A stretch of 64,000 bases of DNA from Nageia nagi (Eukaryota > Pinophyta): positions 74,400,001 to 74,464,000 of the forward strand of contig JBITNC010000001.1 of assembly GCA_050084985.1 (NCBI GenBank), read 5' to 3'. A program made the translations under genes and the position numbers. Below are positions 45,738 to 57,100 of this stretch, piece by piece; positions within the stretch are counted from its first letter, which is position 1, and every line of letters begins with the position of its first letter. The notes under the pieces were generated by a model. It made no database searches and had not been told where the DNA came from. It worked only from the letters and a program-made list of their open reading frames with translations.

Positions 45738-47503
45738 TGCAGGTTATTTTGGCTGTATTTGGCTTTGACTTGTCTGAGCTGGCCCTGGTAATAATGCTTG
45801 TTGTTGTTGAGTGTTCTGATTCCATTTTCTTTACTGATTTCCTTGGTTCCAACTAAATTGACCTCCTTGATTCCAATTTGGCTGCATTCCTTGATTCCAA
45901 TTGGACTGATTCCAACTAGAGTAGTTATTCCATGGTCCTCCCCACTGTTGATTTTGACCAGAGTGTGTCCAATCCTAATTTGACATCCATGGAGAATATG
46001 GCATCATATTAGGTGGATACTACATATTCCACCAAGTTTGCAAATAAGGCCTTGTTGAGCCTTGCAAATTGTTGTTTCCTCTTGGTGCAACATAGCTTGC
46101 ATCTCCTGTCATACTTGCTAATGACATTTGGGCTACTGTTAAACATTCACAGTCATCTGTCTTATGATTTTTCTGACATAATCCACATATTTCTATTTTG
46201 TTGAGAGGACATTCATGAAGTGCATGCTTCTTTTTACACTTAGGATAATAGATAGCTAATGAGTCTTGTGAGTCTTGTGGATCTTTTGCTTTAGCCACTC
46301 TAGTGGTTCCTCCTTTTAATTGGTTCAATTCCACCAAAATGTCAGTTTTGAAATTGGCCAATTCTTCAATGAGTTCACTAACCGCACTATCCTTAGTGTG
46401 AAGTTTCATTTTGCGAGTAGGAGCTCTGGTCCTTGAGTAATTTGTGCATAACTCAATGATCTCATCCAAATCTAATGTATAGATATTTCCTCTTCCCATT
46501 AGATTCAAAACATCAAGGGATGATTCTAACAATCCTCGCAGAAATATTATCTTCACAAAATCAGGATCAAAGTGAGTTCCTACCCTTTTTTGCACAAAAA
46601 GGAACCGATCCAAATAATCCTCCAAGCTTTCTGATTCTTCTTGCTTGATTCTGAATAGTTCATCTTTCCTGTCCTTGACTCTGCAATACTCTTGATATTT
46701 TTCTAGAAATAATTTTTCCATTTCTACCCAAGTGGTGATAGAATCTGGTGGAAGTCCCATGAACCATCTCATTGCATTATCCTTCAAGGTAGAAGGAAAG
46801 AGTTTCAACTTCTGATTATCCAATTCATAATCATATGTTTTACATATGATTTTAAATTCAAATAAGAACTGATCAGGATCCTCATTTGGAAAACCTCTAA
46901 AGTTGGGTAACACTGATGGTGAGATATTCTTCATTGGGGCATCAACTCTTGGAGCAAGTAGGATGGGAAAGGAGAAGGTCCTATTTGGATTTTGTGGATT
47001 TGCTCCTCCTCCACCACTACCTCCAGTAGCATTAGTACTACCCGTTCCTCCTAACATAGTATATAATGGATTAATAAAAGTTGCAAAAGTTCCAAAAGGT
47101 CTTTTTGCTTCTTCACTTTCAGCTTCAGATTCTGTACTACTTGAAGGAATCTGGATGTGCAATGGTGAAGAAATTTTAGAAAATCTTACAGGTTCTTTTT
47201 TTGAAACATTAACTTTTGCAGATTGTTCAAGAGATTTTTCTTTAATTTAAATTCTTCCTCAAGATGCCTAGGATCTTGTTCTTCTGATGACTGTGACTGT
47301 GAATTTTCTTCAGTTTTAGCTGATAAAGATTGCTCAACAACACTAAGACTTTCTTCAATAATTTCAGCTTGCTGTGATGAGGTAGCTCTACCTAATTCAA
47401 CAGGTCTTCTTTGGGGGGGTTTTATTGGAGTGTGACCTCTACCTCTACTACTCCTACCTTTATTACTAATAAATCTTCCCCTCTCATCTCTAGATCTATT
47501 CAT
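45738..47503 (-). pseudogene. Gag of element E, frameshifted
   Basis: The frame starts at about 47503 with RSRDERGRFISNKGR. A one-phase shift near 47240 leads into the main 47162-46020 frame. That frame holds the Gag core VLPNFRGFPNEDPDQFLFEF, LFPSTLKDNAMRWFMGLPPD and FLEKYQEYCRVKDRKDELF, then a two-part zinc region with CGLCQKNHKTDDC (C-x2-C-x3-H-x4-C). After a stop at 46019 a Trp-Asn-Gln-Gly-rich linker (WNQSNWNQGMQPNWNQGGQF) runs to about 45800. The protein would bind and package the element RNA. Gly/Asn/Gln-rich linkers of this kind are common in Athila Gag. Confidence 0.85.
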
Positions 47504-47698
47504 TCATTCTAAATAATCAACTTTGAAATCAAATCTAAGCAAGTTCAAAATAGTTTGACTGAAGAACTCTTGTATGGCTGCTACTCAAGACCACTCAAAG
47601 ATCCCCTTTGAGGAAACATGGCTGCACATAATTTCTAATATGGTACTGGTAGGAGTCCTACTACAAGAATTGTTGTCACCAGTCCTAACTAACACCTT

Positions 47699-47715
47699 CC
47701 CCAGCAACGGTGCCA
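47699..47715 (-). promoter_or_regulatory. Primer-binding site of element E (tRNA-Asp type)
   Basis: Element strand TGGCACCGTTGCTGGGG. The complement of a plant tRNA-Asp 3' end with CCA is TGGCGCCGTTGCCGGGG, so 15 of 17 positions match. Both differences are transitions at CpG sites of the intact form, as expected from cytosine deamination. Confidence 0.85.
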
Positions 47716-47719
47716 AAAA

Positions 47720-49110
47720 TGATGAGGCGTCAATTCATCATTTAATTTTGTCAATCCTGAGTTGGTGTACAAGGCTATATGTAGTTGAGGACTCTGTTTT
47801 ATCCGTTGTTCTACTTGGAAAATTCAAATTTCAATTATACAATAATGCTAAATTCTTGTAGTAGGACTTAAATTGGAAAGATAAAGTTGCAGTAAACTGA
47901 AGGAAATGGAGAAAACACACACACTAAGCTGCTATCGAATACTTTACAGAAAACTGGAAATTGACATGAAACAAATAAGAGACCTCTACCAGTAGGAGTG
48001 GGCCCCCTCTTCCCAGTAGAGACTCACAAAAACACAGTGTTAAAGAATTATCACACCTTTTTATTGCTTTTCCAAATGAACTGGTATAATTTGATTACAA
48101 AAGCTCTCCTCCCCTTTCTTACTATCACTAAGTCTCTATTTATTCTAATAGGCTCATTAATGTTTTTTTTTAACTAATCATTCTAAATATATACTACTTG
48201 ACCTATTTATTTGGGTCATACAATCCTTCTTATCCTATGTTGTCTGCTGATATTCTGGAGATAATTCTGTAAAGATCGAGTCTAGAATAGAATTAGTTAC
48301 TTTGTCCTTAAGACTAGTTCCTAATTGGAATAAGTCTACTTGACTTCTTCTCTGGCTCCTCTAGTTTCTCTAACTGATCCACGTTCTTCTCTGTCTTCAA
48401 TGTAGCTGTCATCTTAGCTTTGTGCGTCTAATTCTTCAATATTTCTGGAGCTATAATTCAGGAGCCTTTCTGGCGCTATATTTCAGGAACCTTTCTGGAG
48501 CTACATTTCAGGAGCCTTTAAACAATTTTTGGAGCCAAACTTAAGTCACTTTCTGGAGCTAAAATGAAGTCACTTTCTAGTGCTAGTCTCAAGTCACTTT
48601 CTGGTGCTAGTCTCAAGTCGCTTTCTGGTGCTGGACTGAAGTCACTTTTTGGTGCTAAACTTAAGTTGATTTCTAGAGCCAGACTTGAGTCGCTTTATAG
48701 TGCTAAAATTAAGTTGATTTCTGGAGCCAGACTTGAGTCACTTTTTGGTGCTAAACTTAAGTTGATTTCTAGAGCCAGACTTGAGTCGCTTTCTGGTGCT
48801 AGACTGAAGTCGCTTTCTAGAGCTTTCAATTAGATTACTTCAGAGCTAGAAACTTGATACTTGAAGCCATCATTCTTATGAGAAGTCAGAATACATGCTC
48901 AACAAACATTATTCAAACATAAACAGTAATTTTTTATGCATCAAAATTACAAATAACATTAATAAATGAAAGATCAAACAACTATGCATTCAACATTAAA
49001 TTAGACAGTTTATAACAACTGGTAATATCATTCAAGTCATATTAGTGTTTCAAATGTCCTTAACACATCAAATAAATGCATCAAAAATGAGACCACTTTG
49101 AGTCTCATCA
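47720..49110 (-). repeat. 5' LTR of element E
   Basis: 1391 bases with TG...CA ends. The same internal 24-bp array occupies about 48435-48833. It is followed on the element strand by five T and then the primer site at 47715-47699. Confidence 0.95.
48435..48833 (-). repeat. 24-bp tandem array in the 5' LTR of element E
   Basis: Same array as 38325-38724, with scattered substitutions and no obvious change in unit number. Confidence 0.92.
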
Positions 49111-49115
49111 GATAA

Positions 49116-49800
49116 CAAAATTCCCTCATAACAATGGTATAGTAGTGCACAACGAGTTCCTAGATGAGCATGATGAGGATTCACATAGCCAGCGGTGTGT
49201 GAAACTAACTGAAGGTTGCCAATATGTGTGGTAATGAAGAAATGAATATCTTAGATGAGTTTGTGTTCTATATGAATGATGAACCCATCACCTAGACCTT
49301 ATATTTTGATGTATCAAAGTGTTCTTATAGAGTTAGGGTAGGTATTATTTTGGTGACACCTACCAATCAAGTAATTCCCATGGCTTATAAACTTAGATTT
49401 GAGTGCACTAATAGCATGTTAGAATATGAGGATCTAATTTTGAGATTAAAAGCAACTTTGGTTCTAGAAATTAAGGATTTGCAAACATATGGTGACTCTC
49501 ACCTTGTTCTTAATCAAGTAAATGATACATATAACACAAAGGATGAGAAGCTAAAGCTATATATGATAGTAGTTGTTGAGTTACTTGATAAGTTTACTAG
49601 GTACAATATTCAAAACATTCCAAGGACTAAGAATAGATATGCAGAAGCAATGGAAAGTGCAACTTCATTATCACCAATTAAGATAGAATATGAAAAAATA
49701 ACTCTCAAAATTAAAAATCTTGGTACACCTTCTTACCTTGATCACATAGAAAAAATACATGTATTCTACTTTGATCTATAATATGATTGTGAATAATGGT
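49116..49800 (+). pseudogene. Second (archaeal-type) RNase H of element D
   Basis: After the RNase H tail resuming at 49116, the frame YILYMNDEPIT, stop, TLYFDVSKCSYRVRVGIILV leads into the 49350-49781 open frame: TPTNQVIPMAYKLRFECTNS, MLEYEDLILRLKATLVLEIK, QTYGDSHLVLNQVNDTYNTK and IQNIPRTKNRYAEAMESATS. This is the full order of the additional RNase H of Tat elements (F-D-G-S, E-x-E-Y-E-A-L, G-D-S-x-L-V, R-x-x-N-x-x-A-D), with F-D-V-S and Y-A-E as changes from the norm. Confidence 0.9.
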
Positions 49801-49879
49801 ATGTTGATATTTACAATTATTTTAAATATCAAACAATTTCTTCAAGTTATTGTAGAAATGAAAGAGCTAGATTAAAGAG

Positions 49880-50945
49880 GACAACTATCAAGTATGTGAT
49901 TATTGGTGAAGTTTTATATAAATGATCATTTGATAGTGCTCTTTTAAGATGTATCACACAACATGAAATAGCAACAACATTAAAATAAGCACATGATCGG
50001 TTATGTAATGGACATTTTCATGAAAAAGTATTGCACACTAAGCTTTTTAGAAATGGTTACTATTGGCCTAAAATGGAAGAGAAATACAAAAATCATGTGC
50101 AAACTTATTTACAGTGTCAAAAGCATGCAAATTTGGAGAAATAACTAACTCAAGAGTTGAATTACATAATTTCATCATGGTCGTTTGCAACATGGAACAT
50201 AGATTTAATTAGGCTTATTAATCCAAATTCAAGTGAAGGTCACAAATTTGTTATCATAGCTACAACATTTATCATAAAATGGGTTGAAGCCATTCTAATG
50301 AAATCAGTTACAAAAGCTAAGATTATTGCATTCTTGATAGAGAATATCATCTCCAGGTATGGGGTTTATTGATAATGGGCCAAATTTCAAATGTAAAGAT
50401 ATGAAAGCCTTATGTAAAAAAAATTCATATTATTGAAACATTTTCTTCAATTTATTATCCCTGGGAAATGGTCAAGTGGAAACATAAAATAAAATCATAA
50501 AAAGTATTTTGTCAAAGACTTGGGATAGATACAAGGTGGATTGGCATGAATAGTTACCTTATACATTGTGAACATATAGAGCAAGTATTAGAACATACAC
50601 TGGGGCAACACCATTTTTATTAGTTTATGGACATGAAGCTATAGTACCATTAGAACTAGAGTTTCTATTCTTAATAATCTCACTGTAGAGAGAAATATCA
50701 AATGAAGAGGGAATTTGAAAATAAGATTAAACCAAAAGAATTCAAGGTGGAAGACTTGGTACCGAAAGAAAATATTAATAAGATAACCATAAATGATGAA
50801 GTAAAAGGAAAATTTAAATCAAATTGGCTAGGTCCACTTTTTGTAGTTGAAGTAACAAGATCAAGAGCTTTCAAATTATCATCCATTGATGGTAAGAAAT
50901 AACTAAAAACCTTCAATGCCATACATCTTAAATGCTTCTTTGCAT
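49880..50945 (+). pseudogene. Integrase relic of element D
   Basis: Blocks: a stretch ending in AHDRLCNGHFHEKVL and RNGYYWPKMEEKYKNHVQTY with L-Q-C-Q-K-H (zinc domain). Then 50157-50372 with WNIDLIRLINPNSSEGHKFV and IIKWVEAILMKSV (core, first Asp) and FLIENIISRYGVY. Then a frame change near 50370 and decayed second-Asp and Glu regions (DNGPNFKCKD; GNGQVE-like). From 50702 the C-terminal domain reads FKVEDLVPKENIN, KFKSNWLGPLFVVEVTRSRA and FNAIHLKCFFA. The P-W-x-F-x-x-W-x-x-D-x-I-G signature is partly kept. Confidence 0.85.
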
Positions 50946-51446
50946 AAGAAATTCACTTTATCTTGCACAATAACAAATATCTTATGCAAGGTATATGTAT
51001 TTTAGTTTTCATTTTTATTTTTATAGTTACTTTCATGTTTATAATGTAGTTAGCATTACTATCTACATGCCATCATCGACATAAAAAAATAAAAAAGATA
51101 GTGTAACATCTACAAAACATGGACATATAAACACTATGTCACTTATGGCCATCGATACGGCTAGTAAGAGTTCACTCACTTAAAAGTTAAACCTACAATG
51201 TAGCCATAAGAAAGATGTGGATATTGATTTATCATCAATAATTTTTCCTTTGAACCATACAAAGAATAATATCTCAAGGTTATAAACATATAAATGTATG
51301 ACCATAAATAGCCATCGATATGGCTAATAAGAGTTCACTCACCTAAATGAAAAATTGATGATACAACCGTAAGTAGATTGCTAACATTTACTCATCATAA
51401 ATAGATTATGCAACTCACTATGTATCCAAAATATTTTCATGCAAGG

Positions 51447-51490
<44 letters not shown>

Positions 51491-51936
51491 ACATTCTTTG
51501 TAGGTATCAATATCAAAAGAAGAACATAAAATAAAAAGTAAGCTTCACACAATTAACAATGTGACATAATATTAACATGCAATCAACGCTGTGGATAACA
51601 AACAATTGGGAGAAGAGATCAAAAGAACACTTATGTTTCAAGAAATTGATGTGAGAGCATCAAATTCTTGAGTATCAAAAATGAAGGGATGACTAGATCT
51701 ATGGTTGAATAGTGTAAGGGAAAATAAAAAGAATACAGTTTTTCAAATTTTGTCTTAGTTGCATCACTCAAGGAGCTTTCCCAAGGAAACCAAGTAAAAA
51801 GGGGGAAACAAAGAACCCTTATCATTATCATTATCAAATGGCAATACTAAATTGATATTTTAAAAAATTTATTCTATGCTTCTTTTTTGGATATGTAATC
51901 TTATTTCTTCAATCACACCTCCAAAGAGGGGCAAAA
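50946..51936 (+). other. 3' untranslated region of element D with direct repeats
   Basis: No coding motif. A block GCCATCGATA(C/T)GGCTA(G/A)TAAGA with TTCACTCAC occurs at 51148 and 51311 (163 bases apart), with similar flanks, so a segment of about 160 bases is tandemly duplicated. An (AT)n run lies at 51452-51490. The polypurine tract is at 51921-51936. Confidence 0.65.
51452..51490 (+). repeat. (AT)n microsatellite in element D
   Basis: About 19 AT dinucleotides with one phase break, in the 3' untranslated region of element D. Confidence 0.9.
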
Positions 51937-52551
51937 TATAAATGCCTAAAAATCAATTATTACTTATTAAATAATTCATTTTAAATCAACAAGGAATGTT
52001 TATTGTAAAGAGGGTTAGAAATATACCCAAAAAAATGTAATCAATGTAATGGACCATTGTGTAATGTAAGAGGTGTCAAATATCTAAAGAAGACACTATA
52101 AATAATGTAAAAGGTAATGATCTCAAGAATCAAAGAGGATCAAAATCCTATTATAAAAGGATATCAAAAGTAACATAAACATATCGATAGATATTCAGAG
52201 ACCAAAACATGCAATATCATTCTACCCAACCAACAACAGTATTTTGTAACATCACCTCTGCATAAATCTATTAAACCCTTCATCTTGCTTTGCACATCTT
52301 TATTTTTATTCATAGGTCTACATCTTTCATGCATCTAACGATGCATTCTTAAGTCATTAGTGGTGTTTATTTCTTATAGTGTGTTATGGAGATTGATGTA
52401 TGATGTTTGTTATGTCATTTGGATGCAAGCTAGATGAAGGTACATTATTTATCATGTTCATTTGATGGCATATTTCTTATATACACTTCAATATTATATT
52501 GTAGATAAATAGTGCATCTATTTGTTATTTATGCATTATTTTTAGTCTATA
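51937..52551 (+). repeat. 3' LTR of element D
   Basis: Partner of 32129-32745, preceded by the polypurine tract CCAAAGAGGGGCAAAA (51921-51936). Begins TATAAATGCCTAAAAATC and ends GCATTATTTTTAGTCTATA; four more bases (GTAA) may belong to it. Confidence 0.88.
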
Positions 52552-52556
52552 GTAAG

Positions 52557-52630
52557 TAACTTCTAATTATTCCATGTATTTATTTGGTCTCACATCAATA
52601 CAATGAATCAATTCTATCTTCTCTCCAATA
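52557..52630 (+). repeat. 5' LTR of element C, second part
   Basis: TTCTAATTATTCCATGTATT...TCTCCAATA matches the end of the 3' LTR (61755-61828). It is followed immediately by the primer-binding site. The first part of this LTR is 31984-32128. Confidence 0.88.
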
Positions 52631-52641
52631 TGGTATTAAAG
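52631..52641 (+). promoter_or_regulatory. Primer-binding site of element C (initiator-Met tRNA type)
   Basis: TGGTATTAAAG versus the usual Copia site TGGTATCAGAG, directly after the LTR end CCAATA. Two C/G-to-T/A transitions separate them. Confidence 0.75.
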
Positions 52642-52989
52642 TAAAATATTTTATCTTCCTTTTCTTCTGAGTCTACTCAATGAAGCTATGGTTGCTTTCC
52701 ATAGCCTAAGGATGATTGTGTTGAAAAAGTAAAGAATAAAAGAGATCCTTGAAATACAACCATTTGTGTTTAAGATGTAGAAAGAGAGGAGAATATTTTT
52801 TGATCTTTCCCTCCCTCCAAACCTTTGAGAAACTCTATTGCATAACCATTCTATGTAAGAGAAATTTGTTATTGAATAGTATAGAGACAAATATGAGAGA
52901 AGAGTGTCAGTCTATACGTATTTTGGAAAATGATTTATTTTAGCAAAGTATTGCATGCTCAACACTCCCCACCAGCCATTCTAAAAATA

Positions 52990-53470
52990 TTATGCTCTAC
53001 ATTGTAACACACAGCGACCTTCCCTCATCACTCACACTAAGCAACATATATCCTTTAAATACAATTATGCTCAAACATTCATTTCCTAGAAAACAGGTGT
53101 GAACCCACTTCCAACACCACTCCATCTTTGACGCATCGGTTTGCAAAATCCATCTGACCTTTGTGTAGTACCCATTCAAGGAACACATGTATCCGCAACT
53201 GCACAACACACCCATGCTCCTCCCAGACTATTCCAAACCCCTAACATTCCCTCACGAGTCATAGAACCATTTGAAAAATTGGTACAGTGCATGGAGAAGT
53301 GTGTATCGATATTTGTAGTAAATAAAAGTTGCATTATGTGCTTCCACTGGCCTGTGTGAGCATTCCATCCTGTCACAGTGCACTAAGAACATGCAAGCCA
53401 CACAAGTCCATAAGATAAAAACCAGTGTGCTAGCCAACATAGCCCCGCACATTGCATAATACTCCACCTA
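52990..53470 (-). pseudogene. Possible relic of a PPR-like gene fragment
   Basis: On the minus strand from 53467 the translation reads EYYAMCGAMLASTLVF, which fits the pentatricopeptide (PPR) phrase V-D-M-Y-A-K-C-G-x-x-x-x-A-x-x-V-F. After a frame change it reads GWNAHTGQWKHIMQLLF, resembling A-G-Y-A-x-x-G-x-x-x-E-A-L-x-L-F. Spacing between the two phrases is close to one PPR unit. The segment is richer in G, C and CpG than its surroundings. Only two repeats are suggested and stops follow, so this remains tentative; other host-gene origins are possible. Confidence 0.3.
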
Positions 53471-54089
53471 CCTTCACTCACGGATAACCTCATCTCAACA
53501 AACTTGAAATGAATATTCAGTTAGTGAAACACCTCCTCCACGTTGATCACCTCCCAAATGCATCACCTCCTATAATCGTTTTTGTTAAAAATACGTGTTA
53601 GGCTGGAAAGGCTACATTTTAGATTGAACAGATCCAATGATTTAAATGCCCAGAAAAATTTAATCAATTTCTAAGATTTCAAATAATAATTGCCATGACA
53701 AATATTTGACATACCATTAATTAATTTCCCAGCAGCAGCCAAAAAAAAAAAATTTATTTCCCCAGCAAATATTAGCAGGAGCTAATAATACATGAGGAGT
53801 AATAATATATTTTGGACAGTCTATAATATTTTGTCATAAAAAAATTTACATGCCCAGTAAATTTAAAATTTGCAGGAAATAATTTAATTGCTCTAAGAAG
53901 GCTACACACTCATTTGTCCAAGAGATATTTTCTAAAGAGATTAAAAAGAACCCATTGGAGAAAATAATTATTTATTCATAACACATATTTGTTTGAAAGA
54001 GTATAAAAATATGTGAAAATTATTTATTGAGAGACATTATAAAATTAGAGACATAAAATAGATCTAAATCACTACCACTTTAAGTAAGA

Positions 54090-54150
54090 TCTTTTGATGC
54101 ATTGGCAAGGCATCAAATTTAAGAAGAAGAGGTCTCAAGTTCTAAAACCA
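54090..54150 (+). other. tRNA-like / SINE-head sequence
   Basis: GATGCATTGGCAAGGCATCA and, about 37 bases later, GAGGTCTCAAGTTCTAAAACC resemble the A box and B box region (GGTTCRAANCC type) of tRNA-derived SINE heads. There is no pairing acceptor stem, and the body and tail are not defined. Confidence 0.35.
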
Positions 54151-57100
54151 CTATATACCTTAAAAATTAAATTCTTTGATATTTTCTTAAATGTTTTAAG
54201 CATATGATAAAAATTAAAGGTATATAGATATTTTTTGAGCTAAATTCACTCAATTAATACCTCTATTATTTGAAGAAAATTATAAAATTTGAAAGGAGAA
54301 CTCAATTTTTTGCACACTCTGACAAAGAGTGATTTTTGTTTTTGCAACTTGATAAAATTAAATACTAAAACTTGTACAATAAAATGGCCCAAATAACCTT
54401 GAAATTTTTATTGCATAACTATGCCTCTTGGAAGACAAAGATTCAGACAATCTTGGAGTTCAAAGAATTATAAAACATTGTAACTGGTAAAAAAATGCAT
54501 CCAAGGAAAATTGGAAATGACCAAATGTAACGCATCCACTAATTATCATCAACCAAAGTCCTAATTTTTGACCTAATTTTTTATTATAAATGTAACACTG
54601 GAATGGTCTAGGAATGAACCAGGTGATCCCACATGAGCTTGATATGCTACTAGCTAACTCAACACTCACATGGCAAGATTGGTTAAGAATCCGAGGTAAC
54701 CAACTTTGATAAATTTTTTTGGTGTTTACTTTTCAATACTCACCCTAATGAAAAGATGCCTCAAAAATAACCTTACCATTCCTATTCTATGTCTTGTGTG
54801 TAATAGGCTTTTTTATTATGACGTAGTGGTTTTCTACTTGACACCCATAACACCTGAGAGATCGCACTTCCACTTAGTCATCATCTTCTGACGATAACTC
54901 TCAATCTCATAGGAGCAGTTAACTTGTCCTAGAGAAGCTTTCTTATGAGCTGGTAGTGTCTCTTATGGAACAATTATCATTCCCCTATTTGCTAACTGTA
55001 AGTGATATGACTACTAGTTACCTTCACCTAGTAATAGTAGTTTTTCCAATTGCTATCCCCACCTAACTCACCTATTAGGGGATGTAAGTACTAGCTTACC
55101 CATAACTATCGGCTAGTCCCACCATGTGGTTCAACATCCCCATGCCCATAACTTCAAGAGCCATGGATATTAAACAATATCCTCGAGTGGTTGTTTAGTC
55201 TAATCTATTTTTAAATATTTTGACAAAAGAACCACTTACGTCCTACTAACCATATACTAATATTTTCAAATAGTGAAGTGGGTATAAAACATGTTCTAAG
55301 GTTTAACACCATTCATCCTTGCCCACGAGGAGTAACTCTAAGGTCTTAGTTATAGCTTATGTAGGAAGGCACATGTTTTCTTATTTATCCCATATACATT
55401 ATATCATGTATATGGATCCTCTTTTTAAAAGATCATTTGAATACATAAAGTAACAAGTTATGAGGAAGGATCTTACCACTATTGCTACAAAAGTAATGCA
55501 ACACTAAGTGGTCCTCATGCAAAGAATATTCCTTTTATTTGTTTTCTAGCAAGGTAGGTTTACTTGGCAAAGGTTCTTCGTCACTTTTCTTTTATTCATC
55601 CAAAAGAATTTCGAATGATTCCATTTATTTCATGAGATCCCATTGATATCTAATTTGATTCCAAGGGTCCCTAAGATATCCCAAATGCTCATGAATTATT
55701 ATTTGGAACCTTAACTCTAGTTTGGGGTTAATTCTAAGTTGTTGGGATAATTTTGGACTTAACAAGAGTAACAACCTAATCCATCTATGACTACTACCTA
55801 ACAAGTATTAAAGTATAAAACTTAATGTATAATAATCATAGTATTGTTCATAAGAGATAACAAATTCATCTTTCATTTATCATTTAGTATACTAATAAGA
55901 GATAAATACAAAATAATCCTCATTAAGCATTTCTAAGTAAAAAAAATCAATTATAAGGGTCCAAATATACCTCTTAACTTCAACATCTATGATAATAACA
56001 TAGCTTCCATCAACTTATTACAAGACATTAATACATCATAAGGCTAATACATTTTAATGATTTGGTAACTCATCATCATCATCATCTTGTAATACAAGTG
56101 AAGTGTAACATTGTTACTTAGTGAGTCATTCTATGGCTTGTTATGGAAAACATCCATTGATCTTCAAACAATGAGTGTTAAGCATCTCCATCATTCTTCA
56201 ACAACAAGCATTGAACATCGATCATTCTCTTGGAACTCGATGGTTAGATCAAGTACTAGGGAGGAGAAGGATCAGGACAACCCTTTTATTTTTTATGATC
56301 ATCAATGCCTACTTGAGATCACAAGAGGATTTTAGGTCATTTTTGGACTACCTCTCTTCCTTGGTCATGCATTAAATCACCTATCTTCAATAGTTAATTC
56401 ATATTCAATACCACTTACTAAAATTGATTGCTTTATTTATAAATTTAAAAAAATAATAAAAAATTGAACACCTTTCTTACATTATTCCCTTACTTCAATT
56501 CTCCACAAACCAAGCATAATAAGATAGTATTTACTACTTTTCATTCATATACAAATGTTTTCTTAAAAAAAATTAAAAAAGAAAAAAAGAAACCTTCTTT
56601 TAATTTAATACTAAGAGGTTACATCATTCAAGAATTCCTTAACCATTATTGCATAAATTTATATCTACTTTAATCCTCCTTCATTATTTACCATAATAAC
56701 TTTATTATCCTTTAGTATCTTTAGGCTATTTATTATACCATACAAATGTCTACTTTATAATTACAAGTAATGTTAAAAGTAAATAAACCAAATAAATTTA
56801 TTGTTGCTCCTCTAAAAGGAAGTGTAAAATGAATATTCATATTGCACCATTACTTTGGATTTGTATCTATGTTTTCTAATAGAGTACATTGTTGAAAATT
56901 ATATAAAGTATTGACAACAAAATATTGATTAATCAGTAATGATTTAGGAGATATTAAATGTTGTATTTAGAAGGTGAGAAGGTTACTTCATGGAGGGAAT
57001 GAACAACATGATGTTTTCTTGTATCTTTACAATAGCGTATGGATGCTTGGCTTTAAACTAGTCATTACTTTAAAGTAAAACTTTGCAACCATTATATGCC

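Larger units (their letters stand above)
37612..49110 (-). mobile_element. Element E: Athila-like Gypsy element with extra 3' ORF, TSD GATAA
   Basis: LTRs 37612-39001 and 47720-49110 both run TGATGAGGCGTC...GAGTCTCATCA (inverted ends TGATGAG/CTCATCA). GATAA at 37607-37611 and 49111-49115 is a perfect duplication, and element D's frame continues through it. On the minus strand: primer site complementary to tRNA-Asp with two changes, gag, protease, RT, RNase H, integrase, an AT microsatellite and 24-bp array, a 603-codon extra frame, then polypurine tract. LTR divergence is roughly 4-6% by eye, the lowest in the window. RT wording (ISDSRWVSPL, CNAPATFQR, QEGIVLGH) and the primer type indicate the Athila branch. 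A few frameshifts and stops make it defective. Confidence 0.95.
32129..52551 (+). mobile_element. Element D: ~20.4-kb Tat-like Gypsy element in C's 5' LTR, itself split by E
   Basis: LTR copies at 32129-32745 and 51937-52551 bracket gag, protease, RT, RNase H, a second archaeal-type RNase H and integrase, all on the plus strand. GTAAC precedes it (32124-32128) and GTAAG/GTAAC follows (52552-52556 or 52556-52560), so the exact right end is uncertain by four bases. Joining at GTAAC recreates the C LTR sequence seen at 61751-61775. The LTR ends look like TATA...TATA rather than TG...CA. Removing E (11.5 kb), D is about 8.9 kb. All domains are broken. Confidence 0.85.

Noticed and set aside
56111-56375. 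Two overlapping frames (74 and 66 codons)
   Set aside because: They overlap in different phases with no family signature, in an unexplained insert. Treated as chance.
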